DNA of 64,000 nucleotides from JANNRA01 sp031401035 (GTDB taxonomy: Bacteria > Desulfobacterota > Binatia > HRBIN30 > CADEER01), in NCBI GenBank assembly GCA_031401035.1, contig JANNRA010000063.1, positions 1 through 64,000 on the forward strand. Reading direction: 5' to 3'. Made by a program: the position numbers and the translations under genes. The notes below the pieces were generated by a model that made no database searches, was not told the DNA's origin, and was given only the letters and a program-made list of their open reading frames with translations. Positions within the stretch are counted from its first letter, which is position 1. Each line of letters starts with the position of its first letter. Shown here piece after piece: positions 24,540-33,446 of the stretch.

Positions 24540-25334
24540 ATGCCTTCCGATGCCGCGGCGCTGTTGCTGACGCGCGAGCCGCCGCTCGCCTGGCTGACCG
24601 TCAACCGCCCGCTGGCGCGCAACGCCATGAACGCCGCCGTCTGGCGCGACCTGGCGGAGTTCGCCGAGGCACTGGCCGCGGACGCGTCGGTGCGGGTCAT
24701 CATCCTGCGCGGGGCTGGGGAGCAGGCGTTCATCAGTGGAGCGGACATCACCGAGTTCCGCGCCCTGCGCCACGACGCCGCGGCCACCGCCGAGTACGAC
24801 AAGCTCTCCGGGCGCGCCTGGCGGGCGCTCGGCGCGACGCCGCAACCGGTCATCGCCATGATCAACGGTCTCTGCTTCGGCGGTGGGGTGGCGGTGGCTC
24901 TGGCCTGCGACCTGCGCTTCGCCGCGGCGCACGCGCGCTTTGCGGTGCCGGCGACGCGGCTCGGACTGTCGTACCCGCTGGAGAGTATCGAGCGCCTGGT
25001 GCACGTCTGCGGGCCGACCGCGGCGGCCGACATCCTCCTCTCGGCACGCGCGCTCGACGCCGCCGAGGCCCTGCACGTCGGTCTCGTCAACCGGGTCGTG
25101 GCCGCCGCCGAACTCGAAGCGGTGACGCGCGACTACGCCCTCGGCGTTGCTGCCGGGGCACCGCTGACCCTGGCGGCGCACAAGCGCGCCATCCAGGAGT
25201 GCCTGCGCCTGCCGGCGGCGCGCAACGCCGAGGGACTGCGCGAGGCGATGCGGCGCTGCTTCGACAGCGCCGACTATCAGGAGGGCATCGCCGCGTTTCT
25301 CGAGAAGCGTCCGCCGCGTTTCCAGGGGCGGTGA
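24540..25334 (+). CDS. Enoyl-CoA hydratase/isomerase family protein
   Basis: A 264-residue crotonase-fold protein. The oxyanion-hole stretches are visible: AFISGADITEF (first) and MINGLCFGGGVAVAL (second). The end FDSADYQEGIAAFLEKRPPRFQG is the usual C-terminus. The position of the first catalytic Glu of classical hydratases is not obvious, so reaction type and chain length cannot be assigned. Its stop overlaps the next start (GTGA at 25331), so it is coupled to the CoA-transferase gene and probably acts in acyl-CoA degradation or activation. Confidence 0.9.
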   Translation: MPSDAAALLLTREPPLAWLTVNRPLARNAMNAAVWRDLAEFAEALAADASVRVIILRGAGEQAFISGADITEFRALRHDAAATAEYDKLSGRAWRALGATPQPVIAMINGLCFGGGVAVALACDLRFAAAHARFAVPATRLGLSYPLESIERLVHVCGPTAAADILLSARALDAAEALHVGLVNRVVAAAELEAVTRDYALGVAAGAPLTLAAHKRAIQECLRLPAARNAEGLREAMRRCFDSADYQEGIAAFLEKRPPRFQGR

Positions 25335-26521
25335 ACGGCGTGGCCGCGACCGGCGCATTGCGCGGCGTGCGCGTCCTCGATCTGACGCGCTACCTGGCGG
25401 GACCCTACTGCACCATGCTGCTCGGCGACATGGGCGCCGACGTCGTGAAGCTCGAGCCGCCGGGCGCGGGGCGCGACTTCGGGGCCGGACCGGGGGCGGG
25501 TGAGGCGAACTACTTCTTCCTGTCCGTCAACCGCAGCAAGCGCAGCGCGACGCTCGACCTGCAGCATGCCGAGGGCCGGGCCGCGTTCCAGCGCATGGCC
25601 GCGCAGGCCGACGTGGTGGTGGAGAACTTCCGTCCCGCCGTCATGCCCGGTCTCGGCCTCGCCGCGGAGACGCTGCGCGCTGCCAACCCGCGCCTGATCT
25701 ATTGCGGCATCTCCGGCTTCGGCGCCGACGGGCCCTATGCCGAGCGACCGGGGTTCGACCAGATCGCGCAGGCGATGTCGGGCCTGATGAGCGTGACCGG
25801 GACACACGAACCGACACGTGCCGGCATCGCCATCGGCGATGTCCTGGCCGGCCTGTTCGCGGCGCACGGCATCGGGCTGGCGCTCTACGCGCGCGAGCGC
25901 AGCGGAGCCGGGCAGGTGGTGCACACCTCGCTGCTCGAGGCGCTGGTCGGCGCTCTCAGCTGGAGCGCCGGAATCTATTTCGCCAGCGGCACGCCACCCG
26001 GGTTGGCGGGGAACCATCACCCGCTCACCGCCCCCTACGGCGTCCATCGAGCCCGTGATGGCGGCTTCGTCATCGCCTGCGGCACTGCCCGCCAGTGGAC
26101 GGCGCTGTGTCGCGCTATCGGCGCCGAAGCCCTGCTGGCCGATGCGCGGTTCCTCAGCCCGGCCGGGAGGGTGGCACAGCGCGGTGCGCTGACGGCGGCG
26201 ATCGAGGCGCGGCTGGCCGACCGCGACGCGGCGCAGTGGGTGACGCTGCTCAACGCCGTCGGCGTGCCGAGCGGGCCGATCAACGACATGGCGGCGGTCT
26301 TCGCCGACCCACAGGTGCTGGCCCGCGCCATGGCCGTCGAGTTACCGCATCCGACCCTGGGCGTGCTGAGGACGACCGGGCTGCCGGTGAAGCTGAGCGC
26401 ATCGGCGGGGGGGATCGAGCGACTGCCGCCGGCGCTCGGCGCGGACACGGACGACGTCCTGGGCGAGTATGGCTTCAGCGGCGGCGAGATCGCGGCGCTG
26501 CGCCTCGCCGGAGCCGTGTAG
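25331..26521 (+). CDS. CoA-transferase family III (CaiB/BaiF)
   Basis: A 396-residue cytoplasmic enzyme that moves CoA between carboxylic acids. LDLTRYLAGPYCTMLLGDMG and ADVVKLEPPGAGRDFG at the N-terminus are family hallmarks, and the aspartate in RPGFDQIAQAMSGLMSVTG is the expected catalytic residue. GNHHPLTAPYGVHRARDG lies later. The start chosen is GTG at 25331, overlapping the upstream stop; GTG at 25340 is an alternative. The upstream enoyl-CoA hydratase is translationally coupled, so the pair likely processes one acid as its CoA ester. The substrate is not predictable. Confidence 0.92.
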   Translation: MNGVAATGALRGVRVLDLTRYLAGPYCTMLLGDMGADVVKLEPPGAGRDFGAGPGAGEANYFFLSVNRSKRSATLDLQHAEGRAAFQRMAAQADVVVENFRPAVMPGLGLAAETLRAANPRLIYCGISGFGADGPYAERPGFDQIAQAMSGLMSVTGTHEPTRAGIAIGDVLAGLFAAHGIGLALYARERSGAGQVVHTSLLEALVGALSWSAGIYFASGTPPGLAGNHHPLTAPYGVHRARDGGFVIACGTARQWTALCRAIGAEALLADARFLSPAGRVAQRGALTAAIEARLADRDAAQWVTLLNAVGVPSGPINDMAAVFADPQVLARAMAVELPHPTLGVLRTTGLPVKLSASAGGIERLPPALGADTDDVLGEYGFSGGEIAALRLAGAV

Positions 26522-26573
26522 TGGCCGGAGGGCACGGCGGCGACGGCCACCGGGTCTGCGCGGGTTGGCGACG

Positions 26574-27725
26574 ATGACCATCGTCGCGGGCGGACGGGTG
26601 CTGGTGCAGGATGGCTGGCGCGACGACTGTGACGTGGCGACGGCCGACGGCCGGATCGTCGCCATCGGACCGCAGCTGGCACGCCGCGGGGCCGCCGTCG
26701 TTGATGCGCGCGGCCTGCTCGTCGCGCCCGGGTTCGTCGATTTGCATGTGCATGGTGCCGGCGGCGCGATGTTCGAGGACGGCAGCATCGACGCGAATCG
26801 GCAGGTCCTGGCGACGCTGGCACCGCTCGGCACCACCGGCCTGCTGGCGACCGTCGCGGCGCTGCCGCCCGAGCGGCTGCTCGCGGCGGTGGCCGCGATC
26901 GCCGCGGCCGCACAAACGGGCGGCGGGGCGCGCGTGCTCGGCATCCATCTCGAGGGACCATTCCTGTCGCCGCGGCGGGCCGGGGCGCAGAACCCCGACT
27001 GGATGCGATCACCGTCGGTCGCCGAGTTCGCTGCCGTGCAGCGCGCCTGCGGCGATCTGGTGCGCCTGGTCACCGTGGCGCCGGAGCTCCCGGGTGCGCT
27101 GGCCTTCATTACAGCCGTGCGGCAACGCGGGGTGCGCGTCGCGCTCGGACACAGCGAAGCGTCAGCTGCGCAGGTCGATGACGCAATCGCCGCCGGCGCG
27201 ACCCAGGTCACGCATCTCTTCAATGCGATGGCGGGCCTGCACCATCGCGCCCCGGGGTTGGTCGGCGTCGGGCTCGACGATGCGCGCCTGGCAGTCGAGG
27301 TGATTGCCGACGGCGTCCACGTCGATCCGCGCCTGGTGCGACTGGCGGCGCGCTGCAAGTCCGACGGCCGGCTGCTGCTGGTCAGCGACGGCGTCGCCGC
27401 GGTGGGGGCCGCTGCGGGACCGCTGACGCTGTTCGGCGCCCCGTGCATGGTGGGCGACGCGGTGCGTCGCTGCGACGATGGTCGCCTGGCGGGCAGCTGC
27501 CTGACGTTGGCGAGGGCGGTCGCCAACCTCGGCGCCTGGCTCCCGGAGTGGCCGCGTGCCGCCGTGTTGGGCGCCGGCGCGGCGGCGCCGGCACGCGCCC
27601 TGGGGCTCGCCCCACGCGAGGCCGGCGCGCTCGTCATCGGGGCGCCGGCGGACGTCGTCCTGCTCGATCCGTCCTTGTGCCTGCGCGGAGTGCTGCAGGG
27701 CGGCCGAGTGCTGCACAGTCCCTGA
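26574..27725 (+). CDS. nagA: N-acetylglucosamine-6-phosphate deacetylase
   Basis: A 383-residue amidohydrolase. Motifs: PGFVDLHVHGAGG (metal-site histidines), GIHLEGPFLSP (Glu ligand), RVALGHSEAS and THLFNAMAGLHHR (His ligands), LLVSDGVAAVG (catalytic Asp). It removes acetate from GlcNAc-6-phosphate in the cytoplasm, in amino-sugar catabolism or cell wall recycling. The ATG at 26574 gives the usual TIVAGGRVLV start. It is 52 bases after the CoA-transferase, probably in the same transcript, but the functional link is unclear. No nagB is nearby. Confidence 0.93.
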   Translation: MTIVAGGRVLVQDGWRDDCDVATADGRIVAIGPQLARRGAAVVDARGLLVAPGFVDLHVHGAGGAMFEDGSIDANRQVLATLAPLGTTGLLATVAALPPERLLAAVAAIAAAAQTGGGARVLGIHLEGPFLSPRRAGAQNPDWMRSPSVAEFAAVQRACGDLVRLVTVAPELPGALAFITAVRQRGVRVALGHSEASAAQVDDAIAAGATQVTHLFNAMAGLHHRAPGLVGVGLDDARLAVEVIADGVHVDPRLVRLAARCKSDGRLLLVSDGVAAVGAAAGPLTLFGAPCMVGDAVRRCDDGRLAGSCLTLARAVANLGAWLPEWPRAAVLGAGAAAPARALGLAPREAGALVIGAPADVVLLDPSLCLRGVLQGGRVLHSP

Positions 27726-27836
27726 TGCGACACCTCGCATGTATTCACGCAAGTCGCTGTGGCGCATTGAAAATCGGCCTTGACCAGGCCTGGGCTCGCT
27801 CCTAGCCTCACGCCCCTGACTAACAAGGAGGATGCG

Positions 27837-28340
27837 ATGCGGCGTGGCGTGACGGTGGCGATGGCGATGTTGATTGGCGGCTTGGTGTGGGCCGAGTGCG
27901 GCATGGCGGAAGGGCGCCCGGCGGCGAACCGCCCGGAGATCAAAGAGGTCGGCGATCCGGTGTTGTTGTCGCGCACCTCGCTGGCGACCGAGATGCGGCG
28001 CAATTCCGACCTGCGCTACTGGGTGCGTTTGTATGGCCTGCCCGAGTACGCCGAGATCCAGCAGATTGAGATTCAGGAGCCGTTCGCGCCGTACGAAGTG
28101 CGGCTGTTCTACCTCAAGGGGAACCGGTACATCGTCTTCGGCCGCGTCCACGTGGCGCCGAGCCTGTACGATTACGGCGTACGCAAGTACGTCAGCGAGA
28201 TCGACCAGGCGGATATCGATCGTCTGCTGACGGCGCAGCCGGCGTTCGACCTCGCCACCTCGCCCGCGACCTTTCCGGAGACCGCGGCGCCGTGGGTGGT
28301 CGAGACGGTGCCGGTGGAGGGGCAGGCGGTAGGCGAGTAA
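27837..28340 (+). CDS. Hypothetical exported protein
   Basis: A 167-residue protein with a clear signal peptide (MRRGVTVAMAMLIGG... with a cut near AECGMAEG). AAGGAG at 27825-27830 precedes the ATG at 27837. The mature part is a compact beta/alpha domain (LRYWVRLYGLPEYAEIQQIE; YEVRLFYLKGNRYIVFGRVH) ending in a disordered Pro/Thr tail. No family is recognised. It lies 111 bases after nagA and ends 6 bases before the convergent enoyl-CoA hydratase gene. It is probably periplasmic. Confidence 0.7.
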   Translation: MRRGVTVAMAMLIGGLVWAECGMAEGRPAANRPEIKEVGDPVLLSRTSLATEMRRNSDLRYWVRLYGLPEYAEIQQIEIQEPFAPYEVRLFYLKGNRYIVFGRVHVAPSLYDYGVRKYVSEIDQADIDRLLTAQPAFDLATSPATFPETAAPWVVETVPVEGQAVGE

Positions 28341-28346
28341 CGCCGC

Positions 28347-29147
28347 TCAGCGGCCGGAAAAGACCGGCGGCCGCTTCTCCAGGAAGGAGAGCATCCCTTC
28401 CTGGAAATCCTGCGAGCGGAACAGCAGCAGCAGCTGCATCAGCACGTGGTGCGAATGTGAGGAGAAGTCCTCGCTCAGCCCGTGCCGATAGAGCCGTTTC
28501 ATGGCGCTGATCGCCAAAGGCGCGTTGGCAGCGATCTTCGCCGCCCAGCGGTGCGCCTCTGGCAGCAGCCGCTCGGCGGGAAGGATAGCGTTGACCAGAC
28601 CCAGGGCGAGGGCGCGCTCGGCGTCGATATCGTCGGCGAGGAAGCCGATTTCGCAGGCCTTGGCCCAGCCGACCAGGCGCGGCAGGTACCAGGTGCCGCC
28701 GCTCTCGGGGACGATGCCGCGTTTGGCGAAGCCGGGAAGTAGCCGGGCCGTTTCGCTCATCAGGCGCATATCGCAGCCGAGCGCCAGATCGAGACCGTAG
28801 CCGGCCGCCGGCCCGTTGATGGCGCAGATCACCGGCGTGTCGAGCTCGAAGAGCACCACGGTCGGCAGTTCTCGAGTGCCGATATGGACGGCCCCGCCGC
28901 CGGGCGCCAGGGCGCCGGCGCCACCGATACCGGTACCCGCGGCGGCGTCCTTGATGTCGAGCCCGCTGCAGAAGCCGCGCCCGGCGCCGGTGAGAATGAT
29001 GACGCGGACGTCAGGCGAGCGATCGGCATCGACCAGGGCGTCGCGTAGCTCGTCGAGCATGGCGACGCTGATCGCATTCAGTCGCTCGGGGCGGTTGAGC
29101 GTAATCAGCGCAACGTGGTCGGCCTTGTCGTAGAGCAGATCGGGCAT
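28347..29147 (-). CDS. Enoyl-CoA hydratase/isomerase family protein
   Basis: A 266-residue crotonase-fold enzyme. It begins with ALITLNRPERLNAISVAML; the oxyanion segment is GAGRGFCSGLDIKDAA, and the second is CAINGPAAGYGLDLALGCD. RGIVPESGGTWYLPRLVGW carries the Glu position used by hydratases and isomerases. The C-terminus is QDFQEGMLSFLEKRPPVFSG. It belongs to the last part of a minus-strand run with hisG and a lipoprotein gene, which has no obvious metabolic link. Confidence 0.9.
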   Translation of the reverse strand: MPDLLYDKADHVALITLNRPERLNAISVAMLDELRDALVDADRSPDVRVIILTGAGRGFCSGLDIKDAAAGTGIGGAGALAPGGGAVHIGTRELPTVVLFELDTPVICAINGPAAGYGLDLALGCDMRLMSETARLLPGFAKRGIVPESGGTWYLPRLVGWAKACEIGFLADDIDAERALALGLVNAILPAERLLPEAHRWAAKIAANAPLAISAMKRLYRHGLSEDFSSHSHHVLMQLLLLFRSQDFQEGMLSFLEKRPPVFSGR

Positions 29148-29177
29148 GCGGGACCCCGGCGGCGATGCAGGACGCGG

Positions 29178-29546
29178 TCAGGACGGCGGTGTGTCGGATG
29201 TCGCCGCCGCCGCGGTCAGCTTGGCGCGTGTTTCCGGCGTGATGAGTCCGCTGTCGACCAGGCCGGCGGTGCGCTGGAAAGCCTGCAGCGCATTGACGGT
29301 GACGGAGTCGAGCTGACCGTTGATCTCGCCCTGGTACTCATGCAGGGCCGTCAGATGGCGCTGCACCTCGGAGACGACGCTCGCGTCGGCCTGCTGATCG
29401 AGTGCCACCGCTTCGACGTCGATCATGCCCTTCTGGATGGTCTCCGCCGTCTTGCGGGCGCGATCCTCGGCGCTGTCCCGGCTGCACGCGGCGACCAGCA
29501 GGGACAGCAGCGCGACGAGCAACACGCGGGTCGTTCTGGCCGCCAT
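29178..29546 (-). CDS. Lipoprotein with peptidoglycan-binding-like domain
   Basis: A 122-residue protein. The signal ends in LLVAAC, with Cys21 lipidated. The C-terminal part (LTALHEYQGEINGQLDSVTV, NALQAFQRTAGL, ITPETRAKL) has the helical PG_binding_1 pattern, so it may tether to peptidoglycan. AGGAGG lies 4 bases before the ATG and overlaps the hisG stop, so it is translated after hisG. Its partner or role is unknown. Confidence 0.75.
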   Translation of the reverse strand: MAARTTRVLLVALLSLLVAACSRDSAEDRARKTAETIQKGMIDVEAVALDQQADASVVSEVQRHLTALHEYQGEINGQLDSVTVNALQAFQRTAGLVDSGLITPETRAKLTAAAATSDTPPS

Positions 29547-29555
29547 CGCGCCTCC

Positions 29556-30428
29556 TCAGATGACCTTGTTGAGCGGGTACTCGATGATCCCGACGGCACC
29601 GTGCTTGAGCAGCAGCGGAATCAACTCGCGCACGACGGCCTCGGCGATCACCGTCTCCACCGCGAACCACTCGGTCTTGTACAGCGGTGAGACGGTTGGG
29701 GCGGTGATACTGGGGATCATCGGGATGATCGCGTCGAGCCGGTCCTTCGGTACGTTCATCTTCAGGCCCACCTTGGCCTCGGCCTGCAGGGCGCCGTTCA
29801 GCAGCAGCGAGATCTGTTCGATCTTGTCGCGCTTCCAGGGCTCGGCCCAGGCGGCACGGTTGGCGACCAGCTGCGGATTCGACTGGCACAGCTCGTCGAT
29901 GATGCGCAGACCGTTGGCGCGCAGGGTGCTGCCGGTCTCGGTCACCTCGACGATCGCGTCGACGAGGCCCTGCACCACCTTCGCCTCGGTGGCGCCCCAC
30001 GAGAACTCCACATCGACGTCAATCCGCCGCTCGGCAAACCAGCGCTTGGTGAAACCGACCATCTCGGTGGCGATGCGCTTGCCCTGCAGTTGCGTCACGT
30101 CGGTGATCGGTGAGGCCTGCGGCACGACCACCACCCAGCGCGTCGGGCGCATACTCGCCTTGGAGTAGATGAAGTCGCAGACCACATGCACGTCGGACTC
30201 GTTCTCGAGCGTCCAGTCCTTGCCGGTGATACCGGCGTCGAGAACGCCCTCCTGGACGTAGCGCGACATCTCCTGCGGGCGTGCCAGCACGCAGCGCAGG
30301 CTGTCGTCGTCAACGCTGGGGAAGTAGCTCCGGTCGGCGCCGGAGATCTTCCAGCCGGACTTGCGGAAGAGCTCGAGCGTGGTGGCTTCGAGGCTTCCTT
30401 TCGGAAGGCCGAGGGTAAGCTGGGGCAT
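29556..30428 (-). CDS. hisG: ATP phosphoribosyltransferase, long form
   Basis: The first histidine-pathway enzyme (ATP + PRPP), cytoplasmic. 290 residues; motifs LGLPKGSLE at the start, VLDAGITGKDW and EVTETGSTLRANGLRIID, the PRPP region. The C-terminal about 75 residues (LKMNVPKDRLDAIIPMIPS) form the HisG_C regulatory domain, so this is the self-sufficient long form that does not need HisZ. ATG at 30428. It is divergent from lpxD, with 108 bases between that must hold both promoters. No other his genes are near. Confidence 0.95.
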   Translation of the reverse strand: MPQLTLGLPKGSLEATTLELFRKSGWKISGADRSYFPSVDDDSLRCVLARPQEMSRYVQEGVLDAGITGKDWTLENESDVHVVCDFIYSKASMRPTRWVVVVPQASPITDVTQLQGKRIATEMVGFTKRWFAERRIDVDVEFSWGATEAKVVQGLVDAIVEVTETGSTLRANGLRIIDELCQSNPQLVANRAAWAEPWKRDKIEQISLLLNGALQAEAKVGLKMNVPKDRLDAIIPMIPSITAPTVSPLYKTEWFAVETVIAEAVVRELIPLLLKHGAVGIIEYPLNKVI

Positions 30429-30536
30429 AGGTGGAATCGAGGCGGCTACCATAGGGGCTGGGGAGGCGCAACGCAGCCCGGTTGCCGCATTCGGGCGGTG
30501 CCGGTTAGGGTGCCGCGACAGAGGGAGGGATCGCGG

Positions 30537-31559
30537 ATGCGCCTGAGCGAATTGGCGAGCCAGCTCGGTTGCGAGCTGCGTGGTGATGGGACGGTCGAGA
30601 TCGCTCGCGTCGCGCCGATCGAGAGCGCCGGCGCCGGCGAGCTGACCTTCATCGCCAACCCGCGCTACCTGCGCTACCTGCCCGACTGCCGGGCCGCGGC
30701 GATCATCCTTGCCCCGGATGCCCCGGAGACCCGCATCGCGTCCTTGCGCACGACGGAACCGTATCTCGCTTTCTCGCGCGCCGTCGAGCTGTTCCATGTG
30801 CCGCTCTCCTGGCCGCTGGGCATCCACCCCACGGCGCAGGTGGCGGCGTCGGCCAGCGTCGGGGCGAGCGCGGCGATCGGCGCCTACGCGGTGATCGGCG
30901 AGCGGGTGCGGATCGGGGCTGGTGCACGCATTGCCGCGCATGTCGTCGTCTACGACGATGTGGCGATCGGCGACCGCTTCACCGCCCATGCCCACGTCAC
31001 GGTGCGGGAGCGGGTGCGAATCGGGTCTGACGTGGTGCTGCATGCCGGCGCGGTGATCGGCTCGGATGGCTTCGGCTACGCCCCGGCTGATGGCGGAATC
31101 CGGCGCTTGCTGCAGGGGGGAGACGTGGTGCTGGAAGACGAGGTCGAAATCGGCGCCAACACAACGGTCGATCGGGCCATGGTCGGCTCGACCGTGCTGC
31201 GGCGCGGCGTCAAGCTCGACAACCTCATCATGGTGGCGCACGGCTGCGCGATCGGCGAGCACAGCATGCTGGCCGCGCAAGTCGGGCTGTCCGGCAGCAC
31301 CCGCATCGGCTCCTGGGTGCGGATCGGCGGACAAGCGGGGACGGGCGGGCATCAGCAGATCGGCGACGGCGCGACGGTCGCGGGACGGGCCGGCGTCCTC
31401 GGCGACGTGGCGCCGAGTGCGACGATTGGCGGCTTCCCGGCTATCGACCAGGGGCGCTGGCGCCGCATGGTGACCGCGGCGGCGCGGCTGCCCGAGCTGT
31501 TTCGCCGGGTGCGCCGGTTGGAACGCCTCGCCGACGTGGAAGTGCCCGACCAACCTTGA
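30537..31559 (+). CDS. lpxD: UDP-3-O-acylglucosamine N-acyltransferase
   Basis: A 340-residue lipid A enzyme that transfers a hydroxyacyl chain from ACP to UDP-3-O-acyl-glucosamine. N-terminal domain (IARVAPIESAGAGELTFIAN), then left-handed beta-helix hexapeptide repeats (about 105-300), with the catalytic-type histidine in MVAHGCAIGEH and GGQAGTGGHQQIG. The GAGGGAGGGA site precedes the ATG at 30537. Its presence shows that the organism makes an LPS-type outer membrane. It heads a run including acpP, its acyl donor. No lpxA, lpxB or fabZ is adjacent. Confidence 0.95.
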   Translation: MRLSELASQLGCELRGDGTVEIARVAPIESAGAGELTFIANPRYLRYLPDCRAAAIILAPDAPETRIASLRTTEPYLAFSRAVELFHVPLSWPLGIHPTAQVAASASVGASAAIGAYAVIGERVRIGAGARIAAHVVVYDDVAIGDRFTAHAHVTVRERVRIGSDVVLHAGAVIGSDGFGYAPADGGIRRLLQGGDVVLEDEVEIGANTTVDRAMVGSTVLRRGVKLDNLIMVAHGCAIGEHSMLAAQVGLSGSTRIGSWVRIGGQAGTGGHQQIGDGATVAGRAGVLGDVAPSATIGGFPAIDQGRWRRMVTAAARLPELFRRVRRLERLADVEVPDQP

Positions 31560-31606
31560 TTCCTGGCGTCCCCTTCGCTAGCGTCTGCGGACTTCACTCG
31601 GGTTAT

Positions 31607-32158
31607 GTGGCCGTGCGAATCCGTCTCTGCGATATTGAGGAGACCAGCAAAGAGCTGGTCTACGACGAGCCGACCAGCGAGCTGAACCCGCTGCTCGAGC
31701 GCGGCGGCGTGCATGACTTCGAGTTCGTCGGCCCGGCTCGGGTCGATCTCTCTTACTACCGAACCGGGTCCGAGCTGTTCTTCCGGGCGACGCTGCGCAG
31801 CCGCGTGTCGGGGCAGTGCGCGCGGTGCCTGGAGGGTTTCGAACTGGATCACGATCCGGATTTCACCTTCATCATGGTGCCGCGCACGGGGCGTTGGGCC
31901 GACGAACAACTCGACGGCGGCGGCGACGCGCAGCTCATGTGGTACGAGGGCGAGGAAGTCGATGTTTCGCCACTGCTGCGCGAGCGGCTGCTGCTGGCCC
32001 TGCCGACGCAGGCACTCTGTCGACCCGACTGCCGCGGTCTGTGCGTGCAGTGCGGTGCCGACCAGAACGTTGCCGCCTGTGGGTGCGTCGTCGATTCCGG
32101 CGATCCGCGCCTGGCCGTGTTGCGCACCCTGCGCCGCCCCAACGAAGGGCGCACCTGA
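31607..32158 (+). CDS. DUF177/YceD family protein
   Basis: A 183-residue protein of the YceD (DUF177) family, which sits next to rpmF in most bacteria and influences 23S rRNA abundance. It has ELFFRATLRSRVSGQCARCL with a CxxC pair, and a second Cys cluster in LCRPDCRGLCVQCGAD. Translation probably starts at GTG 31607 (or GTG 31613), since no ATG or strong ribosome site lies further upstream; an in-frame TTG overlaps the lpxD stop at 31556. rpmF follows 60 bases later. Confidence 0.85.
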   Translation: MAVRIRLCDIEETSKELVYDEPTSELNPLLERGGVHDFEFVGPARVDLSYYRTGSELFFRATLRSRVSGQCARCLEGFELDHDPDFTFIMVPRTGRWADEQLDGGGDAQLMWYEGEEVDVSPLLRERLLLALPTQALCRPDCRGLCVQCGADQNVAACGCVVDSGDPRLAVLRTLRRPNEGRT

Positions 32159-32218
32159 CCGATCCTTTCATCACGCTCGGCGCGCCGCAGACAGGGTGCG
32201 CCGCCAAGGAGTCCGACC

Positions 32219-32398
32219 ATGCCTGTTCCCAAGCGACGTACCTCAGTCTCAAAGCGCAATATGCGCCGTGCCCACGACGCCATCGATGCGCCGGCGACCA
32301 TCCCCTGCCCAGATTGCGGGGAGACGATGGTCCGCCATCGTGCCTGTCCGCACTGCGGCATGTACCGCGGTCGGCAGGTCGTAGACGTGACCGACTGA
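32219..32398 (+). CDS. rpmF: 50S ribosomal protein L32
   Basis: A 59-residue protein: it starts MPVPKRRTSVSKRNMRRAHD, the standard L32 N-terminus, and has two CxxC pairs (CPDC, CPHC) forming the zinc knuckle. It is the zinc-binding (C+) form. AAGGAG lies 8 bases before the ATG. It is between DUF177 and fabG, as in many bacteria except that plsX, fabH and fabD are missing in between. Confidence 0.95.
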   Translation: MPVPKRRTSVSKRNMRRAHDAIDAPATIPCPDCGETMVRHRACPHCGMYRGRQVVDVTD

Positions 32399-32414
32399 GC
32401 GGCGGCGGCGCGGC

Positions 32415-33164
32415 ATGAGCGAGGCGCTTGCCGGCCAGGTCGCGCTGGTGACCGGCGCGTCACGCGGCATCGGTCGGGCGATTGCGCGCCGCCTCGCGGC
32501 GGCTGGAGCTCGCACGTACGTCAGTTACGTGCGCGACGCGGAAGCGGCGGCGTCGGCCGTCGCCGAGATCACCGCCGCGGGGGGTAGCGCCGAGGCGGTG
32601 CAGTTCGACGTGGCGGACAGCGACGCGGCGGCCGCGGCCATTGGTGGCCTCGTCAAGGCGGCGGGCGGGCTGCACGTGCTCGTCAATAATGCCGGCATGT
32701 CGATTGACAACCTCCTGGTGCGCCTTAAGCCCGAAGAGTGGGACCAGGTGATGGCGGTCAACCTGCGCGGCACGTTCAACTGTACCCGCGCCGCGGCTCG
32801 CACCATGCTGCGGGCCCACTACGGGCGTATCATCAACCTGACGTCGGTCGTGGGGGTGATGGGTAACGCCGGCCAGGCCGCCTATTCGGCGGCGAAGGCC
32901 GGCATCATCGGCTTCACCAAGTCGATGGCGCGCGAGCTGGGCACGCGGCAGGTGACCGTCAACGCGGTCGCGCCCGGACTGATCGAAACCGAGATGACCG
33001 CCTACTTGCCCGAGGACCGGCGAACGGAGTATCTGCATCTGATTCCGGCGGGCCGGTTGGGGTCGGTGGACGAGGTGGCTGAGCTGGTGGCCTTCCTCGC
33101 CCGGCGCGACGCTGCCTACATCACCGGACAGGTCATCGGCATCAACGGCGGTTTGTACATTTAG
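32415..33164 (+). CDS. fabG: 3-oxoacyl-ACP reductase
   Basis: A 249-residue short-chain dehydrogenase. TGASRGIGRAIA (NADPH binding), NNAGMS, catalytic Ser-Tyr-Lys (LTSVVGVMGNAGQAAYSAAK), and the C-terminal end YITGQVIGINGGLYI typical of FabG. It reduces 3-oxoacyl-ACP in fatty acid elongation. It is 16 bases after rpmF and 17 before acpP, so it shares the operon. Confidence 0.95.
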   Translation: MSEALAGQVALVTGASRGIGRAIARRLAAAGARTYVSYVRDAEAAASAVAEITAAGGSAEAVQFDVADSDAAAAAIGGLVKAAGGLHVLVNNAGMSIDNLLVRLKPEEWDQVMAVNLRGTFNCTRAAARTMLRAHYGRIINLTSVVGVMGNAGQAAYSAAKAGIIGFTKSMARELGTRQVTVNAVAPGLIETEMTAYLPEDRRTEYLHLIPAGRLGSVDEVAELVAFLARRDAAYITGQVIGINGGLYI

Positions 33165-33181
33165 ATCTTTAGGAGGTGGGG

Positions 33182-33424
33182 ATGGCCTCAGCGGTCGAGC
33201 AGAAGGTGCGGGACATTATTTGCGAACAGCTCGGAGTGAGCGAGGGCGATGTGACGCCAGAAGCGTCGTTCATCGAGGATCTCGGCGCTGATTCGCTGGA
33301 CATCGTCGAGCTCGTGATGGCGCTCGAGGAAGAGTACGACATGGAAATCTCGGATGAGGAGGCGGAGAAGATCCGCACCGTCCAGGATGTCGTCAGTTAC
33401 ATCGAAGGCCACAAGCGGCAGTGA
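33182..33424 (+). CDS. acpP: Acyl carrier protein
   Basis: An 80-residue acidic carrier. Ser38 in LGADSLDIVELVMALEE receives phosphopantetheine. The start is ATG 33182 after AGGAGGTG at 33171; an in-frame GTG at 33176 is less likely. It is the acyl donor for fabG products and for LpxD upstream. Confidence 0.97.
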   Translation: MASAVEQKVRDIICEQLGVSEGDVTPEASFIEDLGADSLDIVELVMALEEEYDMEISDEEAEKIRTVQDVVSYIEGHKRQ

Positions 33425-33446
33425 TGCTGAGAGGGGTAGTGACCGG

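Noticed and set aside
31556..31606. TTG start for the DUF177 gene overlapping the lpxD stop
   Set aside because: It adds 17 residues without family resemblance; GTG at 31607 or 31613 gives the usual N-terminus.
32219..32398. rpmF read as a fragment of a zinc-finger regulator
   Set aside because: The start MPVPKRRTSVSKRN and the position after DUF177 are specific for ribosomal protein L32.
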